From NCBI RefSeq assembly GCF_018128945.1, contig NZ_CP068393.1:1550001-1614000 (forward strand): a stretch of 64,000 nucleotides of DNA. Reading direction: 5' to 3'. Shown in pieces: positions 43,284 to 52,181 of the stretch (its first letter is position 1; the number at the start of each line of letters is the position of its first letter). Source of the stretch: Aristaeella hokkaidonensis (lineage in GTDB: Bacteria; Bacillota; Clostridia; Christensenellales; Aristaeellaceae). The notes beneath the pieces are model-generated. The model was not told where the DNA came from, ran no database searches, and saw only the letters and a program-made list of their open reading frames with translations. The translations under genes and the position numbers were made by a program.

Positions 43284-43332
43284 CATATACCAGGTATAAA
43301 AAGCTTATACCTGGTATAAAAAGCATATACCC
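43284..43332. repeat. tandem 20-bp palindromic repeats upstream of the third sugar operon
   Basis: Units at 43284-43303, 43304-43323 and a partial one from 43324 have a 20-bp period. Each full unit holds a palindrome (TATACCAGGTATA; TTATACCTGGTATAA) followed by an A-run and G. They start 15 bases past the HAD gene stop and end about 64 bp upstream of the -35 of the sugar operon. Confidence 0.75.
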
Positions 43333-43345
43333 ATTTCCTGAGGGA

Positions 43346-44005
43346 TCAGTCAAACAGGAATTTATGCAATTCGTCCACCGTTTTGAAATAAAGACCGCAG
43401 TTTGTTTTCATGAAGGATTCAATCTGTGGAATGTCGTTGGACCATCCTGCCGCGGCAAAGGGAACGCCGGCCGCCTTGGCCATATCATAGCCCGGCTTCA
43501 GGTCGTCCACAACTAGTAGCTCTTCCGGTTTCAATCCGTAATTTTTCATGATCTGTTCCAGCGGATAAACGGACGGTTTACGCTGTTCCGGCGGGCATTC
43601 CCAACCGAAGATCAGATCCGGTTCCGGCAGGTTGTTTTCCCGGTAATCCCGCCTGATATAGTCTGCGAAGGAATGGCTCACTACGCAGATCTTCCCGCCC
43701 CTTCTCTTCTGCTCCAGCAGGATCTCCCGGATTCCCGGATAGGCTTTGGGAATATGATGCTTCACATATTCCTTCCAGTATTCTTCCTCATCCATCATCT
43801 GCTCCCAGGTCATCCCGCAGATGTTTGTGAACAGCTCGATCACGCCCGGGTCAAAGTTGTACCGGAAGTATTCCTCCAGCGTCAGGTGGACATTCGGAAA
43901 GTATTTTTCCATGTACTCGACAAAGCAGGGATAATGAACCGTCGCGGTGGAGTTCACCGTGGTATCATCATGATCCAGTACCAGGCAGGGATATCTCAGT
44001 TTCAT
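43346..44005 (-). CDS. HAD-superfamily phosphatase
   Basis: The 219-residue cytoplasmic protein has the HAD motifs: LVLDHDDTTVNST (nucleophile Asp and Asp+2), VVSHS for the second motif, a Lys in RKPSVYPL, and LLVVDDLKPGYDMAKAAG for the acidic fourth motif. A helical cap lies between the first two. It probably hydrolyses a small phosphorylated metabolite. The ATG at 44005 overlaps the upstream stop as ATGA, so I prefer it to the ATG at 44017; neither has a clear ribosome binding site, which fits translational coupling to the CE2 esterase gene. Confidence 0.86.
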   Translation of the reverse strand: MKLRYPCLVLDHDDTTVNSTATVHYPCFVEYMEKYFPNVHLTLEEYFRYNFDPGVIELFTNICGMTWEQMMDEEEYWKEYVKHHIPKAYPGIREILLEQKRRGGKICVVSHSFADYIRRDYRENNLPEPDLIFGWECPPEQRKPSVYPLEQIMKNYGLKPEELLVVDDLKPGYDMAKAAGVPFAAAGWSNDIPQIESFMKTNCGLYFKTVDELHKFLFD

Positions 44006-45060
44006 TGTCTTGTCCATTGTCTGATCGCGTCCGTCACTTTCCCGGCCAGCAGCCGCTGGGTTATTTCATTGGGGTGATAATCTGCTCCGTATCCGTCCCT
44101 GGCGGCATTCTGCTCTTCCAGCATGAGCACATGGATGCTCCGGTCCCCTGTTTCCCTGCTGTAGTGATTCACCGCCTGTTGCACCATGGGATTCAGTCCC
44201 GTTCCCATCACGCCGAGAATACAGAGGATTTCTGCCTTGGGATTATGTTTCCGCACAGTCTTCAGGAAGGCCGCATACTGTTCCGCAAACAGAAGCCCCC
44301 GCTCCGGGCTTGTTCCGCACCAGCTCAGGTCGTTGGTCCCCAGGTTAAGCACAATCCAGTCCGGCTGAAAGGCGCTGAAATCCCGTTCAATTTCTTCCGC
44401 TCTCTTTCCTGAAGCCAGCCGGAAGTCGTTTCGCCCTTCCTTCTCATAAAACGGCTGCACCAGGTCTGCTTCATTGCGTACCGCCGGATTGTCCGTATAT
44501 CCGGAGATGAGGCCATGACCGGAAAAGCAGGTCATCACAGCATCCGCGTTCAGCTCCTCTGCCGTCAGATAAGCATAGGATTTCTCCGCGTTTTCCGTTG
44601 CCGTGGTGAATGTTTCCGCTTCACTCTTCCCTTCCACGCCGTATCCGCAGGTGATGGAATCCCCGATAAATTCGATCTTCATCGGTTTTTCCGGAAGTGG
44701 GCTGATCTTTCCGTCCGTATCGATCTTTCTCAGCGCCATCAGGTTCGAGGTGCTTTCATTCAGCTTGATCAGCCGGATCTCTGCGTCCCGCGCCTCTGCT
44801 CCGTCAAAAACCGTCACAGTTTCTTCCTTGGCAGTCAGCCGGGCGTCAACAACCTTCTTCCCGTCCAGCCGGATCGCAAACCGTGGCAGATAAGGCTCCT
44901 TTTCCGGATCCAGCACCGTATCATCTGCCAGCAGTTCCAGCTTCACCTTCGTGGCGCCCGTTACCCGGAATCCAATTTCCGCCGCGGATGAAATCATCCA
45001 CAGCCCTTCCCCGTCATCCACAATATGCCCCAATGTCTTTATCTGCATTTTATTAACCAT
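44002..45060 (-). CDS. CE2-type SGNH carbohydrate esterase
   Basis: The 352-residue protein has the two-part layout of carbohydrate esterase family 2: an N-terminal jelly-roll of about 110 residues (GHIVDDGEGLWMISSAAEIGFRV) and a C-terminal SGNH hydrolase with GDSITCGYG (nucleophile Ser), LNLGTNDLSWCG, and DYHPNEI near the end (catalytic His). CE2 enzymes remove acetyl groups from xylan or mannan oligosaccharides. There is no signal peptide, so it should act on imported acetylated oligosaccharides. It is coupled to the downstream HAD gene. Confidence 0.87.
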   Translation of the reverse strand: MVNKMQIKTLGHIVDDGEGLWMISSAAEIGFRVTGATKVKLELLADDTVLDPEKEPYLPRFAIRLDGKKVVDARLTAKEETVTVFDGAEARDAEIRLIKLNESTSNLMALRKIDTDGKISPLPEKPMKIEFIGDSITCGYGVEGKSEAETFTTATENAEKSYAYLTAEELNADAVMTCFSGHGLISGYTDNPAVRNEADLVQPFYEKEGRNDFRLASGKRAEEIERDFSAFQPDWIVLNLGTNDLSWCGTSPERGLLFAEQYAAFLKTVRKHNPKAEILCILGVMGTGLNPMVQQAVNHYSRETGDRSIHVLMLEEQNAARDGYGADYHPNEITQRLLAGKVTDAIRQWTRQ

Positions 45061-45082
45061 AGTCCGGGATATCCTTTCATAA

Positions 45083-45110
45083 TTATGAATTATGAATTGT
45101 GAATTATGAA
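45083..45110 (-). repeat. TTATGAA heptad tract at the 3' side of the CotH gene
   Basis: TTATGAA, TTATGAA, TTGTGAA and TTATGAA run in register. Bases 45081-45106 are identical to 47152-47177. Confidence 0.75.
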
Positions 45111-47108
45111 TTATTCCTCCGGCTTTTTATTCGTCTCTTCCAGCAGCTTCAGCGTCTCTCCGAAGTATTCCTCCACTTCGGCATTCGTCAGCTTCATAGC
45201 CTTTTTCAGCATTTCCGGAATCTTCTTGGGTCTCACCCGGGCATAATACTTGGTGGCGTGAATGTTCTTTTTCCAGTTTTCCATCTTCATGTTCTTCCAG
45301 CGCTCAATATGTCTTGGAAGAATCGGTTTCAGCACTTCAATCACGTCATCAAAATGCTTTTCCACATTGTCCCAGCGGAACACGGTGGAAAGAAGTTCGC
45401 TCACCCGTTGCAGGAATCGCGCCTTCATCTCCGGCACTTTGAACAGTGCGTTCAGCGGTTCATGCCGGAAGCCCTGGATCTTGGCGTTCAGGGGTTTGAT
45501 GTAGTATTCAATCGGTGTGGGATCCAGGTTCCGCCAGCAGGCTTCCACGTCGAAAAGCAGGTACTTCCACTTGCCGCCGGGCACCCGGTATACCCGGACA
45601 TTAGTAAAGTCCACATTGCCCAGGATAATCTCAAAGGCGGCATGGGTGAACATATTGTCTATGTCCAGCCGTTCCTCCAGCCAGGCCAGGTTTTCAGGCT
45701 TGTTCAGGTCATTCTTCTTGCAGAAATCGCACAGCTCAAGCCAGTCTTTATTATCCCCGTTCTGAAGGAACTCGTCTGTTCCTGTCCGGGCCAGGATATC
45801 AATATTGTCAATATCCGTTTCCTCTGTCACGCCCTCATAGGCCGCCACAAAGTACTTGTTGATCTTTTCCCGCAGGTTGTAGTGTCCCCAGTACCGGCCG
45901 TTGATATAGACCTGGATCACTTCATGATCCTGGTACAGGATATCCTGTCCCTCTGCCAGGCTGCTGGCTACGATATCCCTCAGGCGCGTGGCGGAAAAGT
46001 CACTGTTGGCCGCCCGCAGCAGCAAACTCTTATATCCGACATAATCCCTTGTCCGGAACGGATTGAACATAAACTGATCCGCGCCCCAGGCTTTCCGGGC
46101 ATACAGGGCGATGCTCTTCTGGCTGTTGATCCGTGCGCTGTGGCCGGAGCAGGTCATGGTGCCTGTCTGGCTGATTTCCTGTTTTCCGTCTTTGTTGAAA
46201 TACTCAATATGAACCGGATACTCATATCCTTTGGAGTAATTCGGAATACTGCCGGTTCCCTTCGTCAGTATGCCTGTTTTCTTGCTGAACAGGTACTGGT
46301 CGTCTGAAATCAGGGAAACAATCGCTGTTTTCGGGGCGTCGTCAATGAAATAGGTTGCCCCTGCCACCGGTGAGGAAACAGCGTTGTCCAGGAAAGCTTT
46401 CACCCGCAGCGGCGTAGTCTTTTTCAGTGTCAGGCCTTCTTTGGGAAAAACCTTGCTCTTCTTCGTGGGTGTTTCTCCGTCCGTGGTATAGTGCAGTTCC
46501 GCACCCTCTTCACCCCGGACCTCCACTGTCACACTGCCCTCATAGAAACCGGCAGCTGTCACGATCTCCGGTTCCTGCAGGCGCCGGGTATAAGCTTCGG
46601 ACTCGTTTTTCTTTCCCCGTGTGGGCTTTTCAAAAAAACCGTATTCCCCGCCGCCGGAAGGCAGGCCGTAGCTCACGCATCCGTACTGTTCCGGCATCTT
46701 CAGTTTCTGGACTTCATCCTCGTCCTCGTCCGTCAGCCGCAGCGTCTCTCCGCTGGAAGAGATCTTGAAATCCGCATAGAATGTATCGCCCTTGCCCGGC
46801 GTTTTGTTTTCCGTTCCGGTACACCAGATGGTCAGGTACTCCCCTGCCTTCAGCTTTGTTCCGTCCGGAAAAGTGAACTTGTACAGATCCTTCTTGCTGT
46901 CTGTGAAGCCCCAGCCGGACAGGTTTTCCGTACTGTCTCCGTTGTTGTACAGTTCCACCCAGTCCCAGGCATGCCCGTTCTCATAATATCCGTTGGAGGC
47001 CATCACCTCATTGATGATCACATCCGCCCGTGCTGCGCTGGCAAATCCCAGAACAGCTGCAAATAAAAACAGACAGATGACAATGCCCACCCCTTGTTTG
47101 ATCTTCAT
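45111..47108 (-). CDS. secreted CotH-kinase family protein with lamin-tail and chitobiase-like domains
   Basis: This 665-residue protein has a signal peptide (MKIKQGVGIVICLFLFAAVLG, cleavage after ARA), a lamin-tail domain (VIINEVMASNGY through RLTDED, residues about 29-130), a chitobiase C-terminal-like beta domain (GFYEGSVTVEV, LHYTTDGETPT) and the CotH kinase domain (SARINSQKSIALYARKAWGA, YINGRYWGHYNLREKINKYF, LLFDVEACW). CotH of Bacillus spores is an atypical protein kinase; secreted versions with LTD domains are found in many non-sporulation settings, with unknown substrates. The start at 47108 follows AAAGGGG by eight bases. The gene is bracketed by a 26-bp perfect direct repeat. Confidence 0.88.
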   Translation of the reverse strand: MKIKQGVGIVICLFLFAAVLGFASAARADVIINEVMASNGYYENGHAWDWVELYNNGDSTENLSGWGFTDSKKDLYKFTFPDGTKLKAGEYLTIWCTGTENKTPGKGDTFYADFKISSSGETLRLTDEDEDEVQKLKMPEQYGCVSYGLPSGGGEYGFFEKPTRGKKNESEAYTRRLQEPEIVTAAGFYEGSVTVEVRGEEGAELHYTTDGETPTKKSKVFPKEGLTLKKTTPLRVKAFLDNAVSSPVAGATYFIDDAPKTAIVSLISDDQYLFSKKTGILTKGTGSIPNYSKGYEYPVHIEYFNKDGKQEISQTGTMTCSGHSARINSQKSIALYARKAWGADQFMFNPFRTRDYVGYKSLLLRAANSDFSATRLRDIVASSLAEGQDILYQDHEVIQVYINGRYWGHYNLREKINKYFVAAYEGVTEETDIDNIDILARTGTDEFLQNGDNKDWLELCDFCKKNDLNKPENLAWLEERLDIDNMFTHAAFEIILGNVDFTNVRVYRVPGGKWKYLLFDVEACWRNLDPTPIEYYIKPLNAKIQGFRHEPLNALFKVPEMKARFLQRVSELLSTVFRWDNVEKHFDDVIEVLKPILPRHIERWKNMKMENWKKNIHATKYYARVRPKKIPEMLKKAMKLTNAEVEEYFGETLKLLEETNKKPEE

Positions 47109-47146
47109 CTGCCTGACCCCTTTCGTATTGGTATAACAATATATCA

Positions 47147-47174
47147 TTATGAATTATGAATTATGAATTGTGAA
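47147..47174 (-). repeat. TTATGAA heptad tract at the 5' side of the CotH gene
   Basis: Three TTATGAA units and one TTGTGAA unit lie between the CotH start and the FRG stop. Bases 47152-47177 match 45081-45106 exactly. Confidence 0.75.
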
Positions 47175-47183
47175 TTAGTTTTT

Positions 47184-47984
47184 TCATTTCACATAATAGT
47201 GCCGCGCGATCCACTTGCTCAGCCCTTCCAGTCCCGGATAAAGCAAACGTTCCGAGATGTTCAGGCTGTCCAGCATATCCCTTACACGCCATCTCAGCTG
47301 CCGGTCAATCACATATTTAACTGTATTCTGCGTATGGGCATCCAGGAAAGCCTCTATGTCCGTCATACCCATCGGGATCACGGAGAAGAAGGAATACTGC
47401 ATAATAATCCGGTCATTCGTGCTCGGCGGCTCGATAATGACCATGGACCGGTCTCCCATATCCTCGTCGTACTGATACAGGCTGTCCGTAATCTTTGTCA
47501 GCATTTCCACGGAAAACAGCGTCGTCTGTTCCCGGCCGATGGCCAGCCTGTACTTTTCCGGCAGATGTTCAATCTGCTCGTTCATGTCAATCCGCCACAC
47601 CACGCAGTCATGGGCGTCCATTTCCTCCAGACATTCCTCCGTCATGGCAAAATGAAGCGCCACCAGTGCGGAATGGGTCCAGTCCAGCAGCCTTGTCGGC
47701 AGGCCATTGTGCTGTCCGGTAATCATCTGGTACCAGACGTTCCGTGCTACCGTAGGATCCTCCCGTACAGCATATTTGGCAAAGTTGTTCAGGATAGCCG
47801 GTTCCAGCGTTTTCTGTTTTTCCTTGCAGCAGCGGCTCAGGCTGGTCGCCATTTTGTACTCGGAATCCGGCATTCCCCGGTACAGAAAACCGGACCGGTT
47901 CCGTTTCAGTTCCGGTCTGTAATCCTGTTCAGAAAGCAGTGGCATCAGGTCTTCCAGTGTCGTAATCCTAATCTCCTGAATCAT
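47184..47984 (-). CDS. FRG-domain protein
   Basis: The 266-residue soluble protein contains an FRG domain, named for its conserved F/Y-R-G: FLYRGMPDSEYKMATSLSR (about residues 33-51), then GLPTRLLDWTHSALVALHFA (about residues 92-111). The domain is widespread in bacteria and phages; its biochemical activity is not established, and some members occur near mobile or defence genes. Here it stands alone with its own promoter and AAGGAG, with no toxin, nuclease or transposase next to it. No fusion partner is visible. Confidence 0.82.
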   Translation of the reverse strand: MIQEIRITTLEDLMPLLSEQDYRPELKRNRSGFLYRGMPDSEYKMATSLSRCCKEKQKTLEPAILNNFAKYAVREDPTVARNVWYQMITGQHNGLPTRLLDWTHSALVALHFAMTEECLEEMDAHDCVVWRIDMNEQIEHLPEKYRLAIGREQTTLFSVEMLTKITDSLYQYDEDMGDRSMVIIEPPSTNDRIIMQYSFFSVIPMGMTDIEAFLDAHTQNTVKYVIDRQLRWRVRDMLDSLNISERLLYPGLEGLSKWIARHYYVK

Positions 47985-48010
47985 GCCGTTTCACTCCTTC
48001 CATACAGATT

Positions 48011-48039
48011 ATTTTATCATAAAGGACGCCTAAACAAAA
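48011..48039 (-). promoter_or_regulatory. promoter of the FRG gene
   Basis: Minus-strand TTTTGT (48034-48039) and TAAAAT (48011-48016) are 17 bp apart. Confidence 0.5.
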
Positions 48040-48063
48040 GTGGCGCGTTCAGATCGAACGCGC
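48036..48063 (-). terminator. terminator overlapping the GH2 stop codon
   Basis: GCGCGTTC (48043-48050) pairs with GAACGCGC (48056-48063); CACTTTTGTTT follows on the minus strand. The stop codon (48049-48051) is part of the hairpin. Confidence 0.75.
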
Positions 48064-51009
48064 GCTTTCTTTTCTGATCAGGAAGGAAAAATGAAAGTCT
48101 TTTGTCATGGGGTATTGGTATGAATCGCCGGCAATCGGTCCGCAGCTCCCGCTTCCGATCCCGGCCTGAAACAGGGAAACAGCCGCGTAAGTACCGCTGC
48201 GAACGATATCTTCCCGGTGACGCATTGAGATCAGTTCTCGGTCTGAATAGGGTTTAATGCCCAGTTCAAACGCGTTTCCGACCGCCTCAAAAATGTATGT
48301 CTCCCGACCATCCGAGAGTGCGGCGAACCTTGTGTCCGCCCGGTTTCCCGATTCCTGCGGACGGATATAGGGTTCAGTCATGTCGGACACGCGGCATTCC
48401 ACATGAGCTACAGGCGCATGCTCCTTCATATCAGCATAGCTCTCACCATCGCGGCCGTAGTAGGATACCCGGTCAAAAGCTTTGTCCAGGCGGAACGCCT
48501 TGGCATATCGCGGGAGCAATGCCCTGCCCTTCACCGGGTGGAGCGTGCACTGTACAAGGACGCCGTCTTCGGTGCCGGTATAGGCTGTTGTTTCCTCAAA
48601 GCGCAGCTTTCCGCAGGCAAGAACCTTCCTGACCTCAATCCGCCCGCTTTCCCTGTCGATACCGGTAATCTTTTCCTTTGTGTCATAGAACCGCTGAACA
48701 TGCAGAGCCTGGGGAATCATTCCCAGAAGCAGTGCGTCGTTATCCGTGGCCGCCCGGTAAAGCAGTGTATCCTCCCGCGCGGAATTCAGCGTGCCGAATG
48801 AAACACGTCCCTGTGCATCCACGGCAAAGTCCTTCGGAAGCGCCGTTCTTTTCAGCTCACCGGCTTTTCGGAAACACTCGTTCAGAATGAGCTGCTCGAC
48901 AGACGCGGTCCGGCCGGTGACTGTATCCACAGTTTCTATATCGACGAAAAAGTCAGCTCCGCCGTCATGCTCCGGCAGTGGAATGCAAATGACTTTTTTG
49001 CTGAGAGGCGGCACGGAATAAGCTTCTTCATGGAAAAGCTCCCCGCCCGCGGAGAAACGCAGAAAATACCGGCTTCCGTCAGAAAAAGCGGTTGTATTGA
49101 AGACCTCAAATCGGTTCTGACCGCAATAGCTGACCCGGATCGGCCGATAGATAAACCGGATATGCTTCGCACCGGAGGATGGTGTCCGGTTGGGAAAGAA
49201 GAGCCCGTCTACGCAGAAATTTCCATCGTGCATATACTCGCCGTGATCGCCGCCGTATGTATAGCTTCCGTCCCCGTGCCTGACCGCGTGGTCATTCATC
49301 TCCCATACGCAGCCTCCCAGCAGGTTGTCATAGGCATAGATTTCCTTCCAGTAGCTCTCCACGCTGCCCGGACCAAGTCCCATGGCATGGGCATATTCGC
49401 AAAGGAAATACGGCCTGTCCAGAAATGCTTTCTGTTCATGCGTTCCCTCGCCGATCCTGTGCAGGTCTCCGGCAGGGGGATACATCTGGCTTGCCACGTC
49501 ATAAGCAATCTTTTTGGAGTGTACCGCTCCTTCATAATGAATCGGGAGTTCGGAACGTGATTTGATAAAAGCCGCCATTTCATCCTGGCAGGCAAACCCG
49601 CCGGATTCGTTTCCCAGGCTCCACATGATAATGGACGGATGGTTTTTGTCCCGTTCAAACATCTGTTCAGCCCGTCTCACATAGTGTGACGCCCATTTGC
49701 GGTTTTTGCTGATCCTGCTGAAATCAGGCGGAAAAGTCATTGTCTGGGCGCCGTGCGTCTCAATATCCGCCTCATCGATGATATAAATGCCCAGTTCGTC
49801 GGCCAGTTCCAGCAGGAGCGGATCCGGCGGATAGTGGGAGGTGCGGATGGTGTCGATGTTGTACTCCTTGCACAGCTCCACATCCCTCACGATCTCCGCG
49901 GCGGTCATCGTATAGCCGGTGCCGGGCGTGGTATCGTGATGATTGACTCCTTTGAGCTTCAGCAAACGCCCGTTCAGCTTAAAGAGATTTCCCTCAATGC
50001 TGACGCGCCTGAAGCCAACCTTCGTGCTGACCGCGCAGCTTTCGGTTTCAAGCAGCAGCTCGTAAAGAACGGGGTATTCGGCGTTCCATTCCACTGGCTC
50101 AAGGTCTCCGAATCTGACAATACTTGATTGTTCTCCGCAGATGGCAAGTGTCGCTTCTTTTTCAATGCCCGGACCTTTCAGCGAGATCCGGCAGGATGCT
50201 GCGCCAATACCTTGTACACTGATCTCTGCGCGATATCTTCCCCCGGAATAAAAAGGCGCGAAAGAGAAATCGAAAATATCCGTTTCATCACAGAGGAACA
50301 ACAGCACGTCCCGGAAAATACCGTTGTTCCGGAACATATCCTGGCACTCCAGGTATGTTCCGGTGCACCAGCGATGAACAACGCAGACAAGCTCGTTCGC
50401 GCCCTCCGTAAGGAAGGGGGTCAGATCGAACTCACAGGTATTGTGGCTTCCTTCCGAATAGCCGACATAAGCACCGTTCATGTACAGGTCAATGCAGCTG
50501 GCCACGCCCAGGAAAGAAATAACGGCCTTTCCCGGCTTGTCCGTTATGTGGATAAAACGGCGGTACACGCCGACAGAATTGTATTCATCCTCCGGTGTGA
50601 CCCAATGAAATCCCGGTCTGGTATCTGCGCCCATTGTGAAGAAGATCCTGCCGGTTTTTTCGGTCGTAGGAATCACTGGCGGTCTGAACGGAAACTGATA
50701 TCGGGTGTTGAGATAGAATGGCTTTGCATAACCGGTAAACTGCCAGCAGGACGGAACCTGTATCCGGTCAAACGCCAGATTGTCCGTATCAAGCACCGCG
50801 GGCAGTTCCTTCGGATCCCGGTAAAAGCGGAAATCCCACTCACCGCTCAGCACCTCAGCCTTGTCAGATCGGTATCTCTTTTCCCTGGTTTCTATTCCCT
50901 CCATCCGTTCCTTTCGGCTGAAGGGGATGAAATAGCTTCTGGAAGGCAGAGTATTGTCCTGAATCATATCAAAGTTATGATAATTCTCAGTGTTCAATAC
51001 ATATTTCAT
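48049..51009 (-). CDS. glycoside hydrolase family 2 beta-galactosidase
   Basis: The 986-residue LacZ-like enzyme cleaves terminal beta-galactosides. The order is an N-terminal sugar-binding domain (LSGEWDFRFYRDPKELP), immunoglobulin-like domains, the barrel with LKGVNHHDTTPGTGYTM, acid/base E468 in WSLGNESGG, and nucleophile E538 in YFLCEYAHAMG, followed by the C-terminal small-chain domains. There is no signal peptide, so it is cytoplasmic. It is the last gene of an operon with a pectin-acetylesterase-like protein and an ABC exporter pair. Ribosome binding site GGAGG is eight bases from the ATG. Confidence 0.94.
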   Translation of the reverse strand: MKYVLNTENYHNFDMIQDNTLPSRSYFIPFSRKERMEGIETREKRYRSDKAEVLSGEWDFRFYRDPKELPAVLDTDNLAFDRIQVPSCWQFTGYAKPFYLNTRYQFPFRPPVIPTTEKTGRIFFTMGADTRPGFHWVTPEDEYNSVGVYRRFIHITDKPGKAVISFLGVASCIDLYMNGAYVGYSEGSHNTCEFDLTPFLTEGANELVCVVHRWCTGTYLECQDMFRNNGIFRDVLLFLCDETDIFDFSFAPFYSGGRYRAEISVQGIGAASCRISLKGPGIEKEATLAICGEQSSIVRFGDLEPVEWNAEYPVLYELLLETESCAVSTKVGFRRVSIEGNLFKLNGRLLKLKGVNHHDTTPGTGYTMTAAEIVRDVELCKEYNIDTIRTSHYPPDPLLLELADELGIYIIDEADIETHGAQTMTFPPDFSRISKNRKWASHYVRRAEQMFERDKNHPSIIMWSLGNESGGFACQDEMAAFIKSRSELPIHYEGAVHSKKIAYDVASQMYPPAGDLHRIGEGTHEQKAFLDRPYFLCEYAHAMGLGPGSVESYWKEIYAYDNLLGGCVWEMNDHAVRHGDGSYTYGGDHGEYMHDGNFCVDGLFFPNRTPSSGAKHIRFIYRPIRVSYCGQNRFEVFNTTAFSDGSRYFLRFSAGGELFHEEAYSVPPLSKKVICIPLPEHDGGADFFVDIETVDTVTGRTASVEQLILNECFRKAGELKRTALPKDFAVDAQGRVSFGTLNSAREDTLLYRAATDNDALLLGMIPQALHVQRFYDTKEKITGIDRESGRIEVRKVLACGKLRFEETTAYTGTEDGVLVQCTLHPVKGRALLPRYAKAFRLDKAFDRVSYYGRDGESYADMKEHAPVAHVECRVSDMTEPYIRPQESGNRADTRFAALSDGRETYIFEAVGNAFELGIKPYSDRELISMRHREDIVRSGTYAAVSLFQAGIGSGSCGPIAGDSYQYPMTKDFHFSFLIRKESARSI

Positions 51010-51035
51010 GTTCCGATCCTCCGCCCTGATGGTGC

Positions 51036-52169
51036 TCAGGTCAGCAGATTCCTGCCGATCTGCGTGGTTTCCCCGTCAATCACGTTTCTGACCCACTGCA
51101 ATCCGGTGCAGCCTTCGCGCTCAAAGCGCATGAATTCCGGAATCCAGAGGCAGCAGTGGGAAGTCGCCCCGTTGGATTCGACCGGACGCCCTTTGATATC
51201 GTTGAAGTTGTAGTTATAAAGGAAATAGCTGATGTCGGGAATGGCGGCGGACAGGCGTTTCACCGTGCCGCAGATGATGCGTTCCATACGTTCCCCTGCT
51301 TCCGGCGGCCAGCCCATCTCTTTTTTCGTATCGATAAAGTTCTGGTACCGCATCAGGACGCAGTCGCGCAGGGAGATCACATAACCGATCTTCACCCTGC
51401 CTTTTTGATGCGCATAGAGGTATTCCAGCCCGTCAGCCACCGGATCGCCGGTATGAAGCGCTGCGCCGATGGATTCCGGCACCTGCCAGAGCGTCTCGGC
51501 ACATTCCTTTAAGGCAAAGTCTATGGCTGCCCCATCCACGATGCAGGTACAATCATCGCAGTCAGGGAAGCTCTCCAGGATGTCATTGCCGACCAGTGCC
51601 GTACCGAAACCGCCCGCGCTGCTGCCCAGCACAACCAGTTTCTCCGGATGCGGGCAGAATTGCTTTGCAAAATCGATACACTGATGCAAATTGATATTCC
51701 CGTGAGCACGGAAGATTCGCTCCTTCCCTTCCAGATCCGTATAGGTAAACTCCCCCGCCCCGCCGTGGAAATCGCCGGTGGCGTAGGGTACACACAGGAG
51801 ACTCCAGCCGTAAAAGGGGCTCTTTTTGCTCTTCTCGTGGAACATGCCCAGCCGGGCATAGGCGTCCTTGCTGGGTTTGCACCAGCTGTCATAAAAGGTC
51901 GGATTGTTCTCATCGAATGTATCGCCGGAGGGGCGTGCAGCGGTATATTTGTCATAGGCGAAGCCGCCGCCGTCCAGCATGATGAGCAGTTTGTTCTCCC
52001 TGCCCATACGGAACAGCCCGTGATAGCGGCTGCCGTCGCTGCAGACGGTGCCTTCCGGATAAAACCTGAAAAGATGATCCGGTCTGGCCGTTCCGTCATA
52101 GTCGTCCACCTCTTGATACCGCTTCATATCGTACAGCAGGCGAATCCATTCCAGATACTTGAATATCAT
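51036..52169 (-). CDS. pectin acetylesterase (PAE/Notum-like) family protein
   Basis: The 377-residue protein has the features of the pectinacetylesterase family: the oxyanion-hole region KLLIMLDGGGFAYD, the nucleophile elbow GSSAGGFG with S184, and a C-terminal SHCCLWIPEF with the likely catalytic His. There is no signal peptide, so it would act on intracellular substrates, such as acetylated oligosaccharides. It sits 12 bases after the exporter gene and 26 before the GH2 gene. GAGGAG is six bases before the ATG. The family call is by motif; the specific substrate is inferred. Confidence 0.8.
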   Translation of the reverse strand: MIFKYLEWIRLLYDMKRYQEVDDYDGTARPDHLFRFYPEGTVCSDGSRYHGLFRMGRENKLLIMLDGGGFAYDKYTAARPSGDTFDENNPTFYDSWCKPSKDAYARLGMFHEKSKKSPFYGWSLLCVPYATGDFHGGAGEFTYTDLEGKERIFRAHGNINLHQCIDFAKQFCPHPEKLVVLGSSAGGFGTALVGNDILESFPDCDDCTCIVDGAAIDFALKECAETLWQVPESIGAALHTGDPVADGLEYLYAHQKGRVKIGYVISLRDCVLMRYQNFIDTKKEMGWPPEAGERMERIICGTVKRLSAAIPDISYFLYNYNFNDIKGRPVESNGATSHCCLWIPEFMRFEREGCTGLQWVRNVIDGETTQIGRNLLT

Positions 52170-52181
52170 AGACTTCTCCTC

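Noticed and set aside
43284..43332. Short CRISPR-like array
   Set aside because: Only two and a half 20-bp units follow each other without distinct spacers, and there are no cas genes. The units are palindromic binding sites.
45081..47177. CotH gene as part of an insertion sequence or composite transposon
   Set aside because: There is no transposase, no terminal inverted repeat and no target-site duplication apart from the heptad tracts, which also occur elsewhere.
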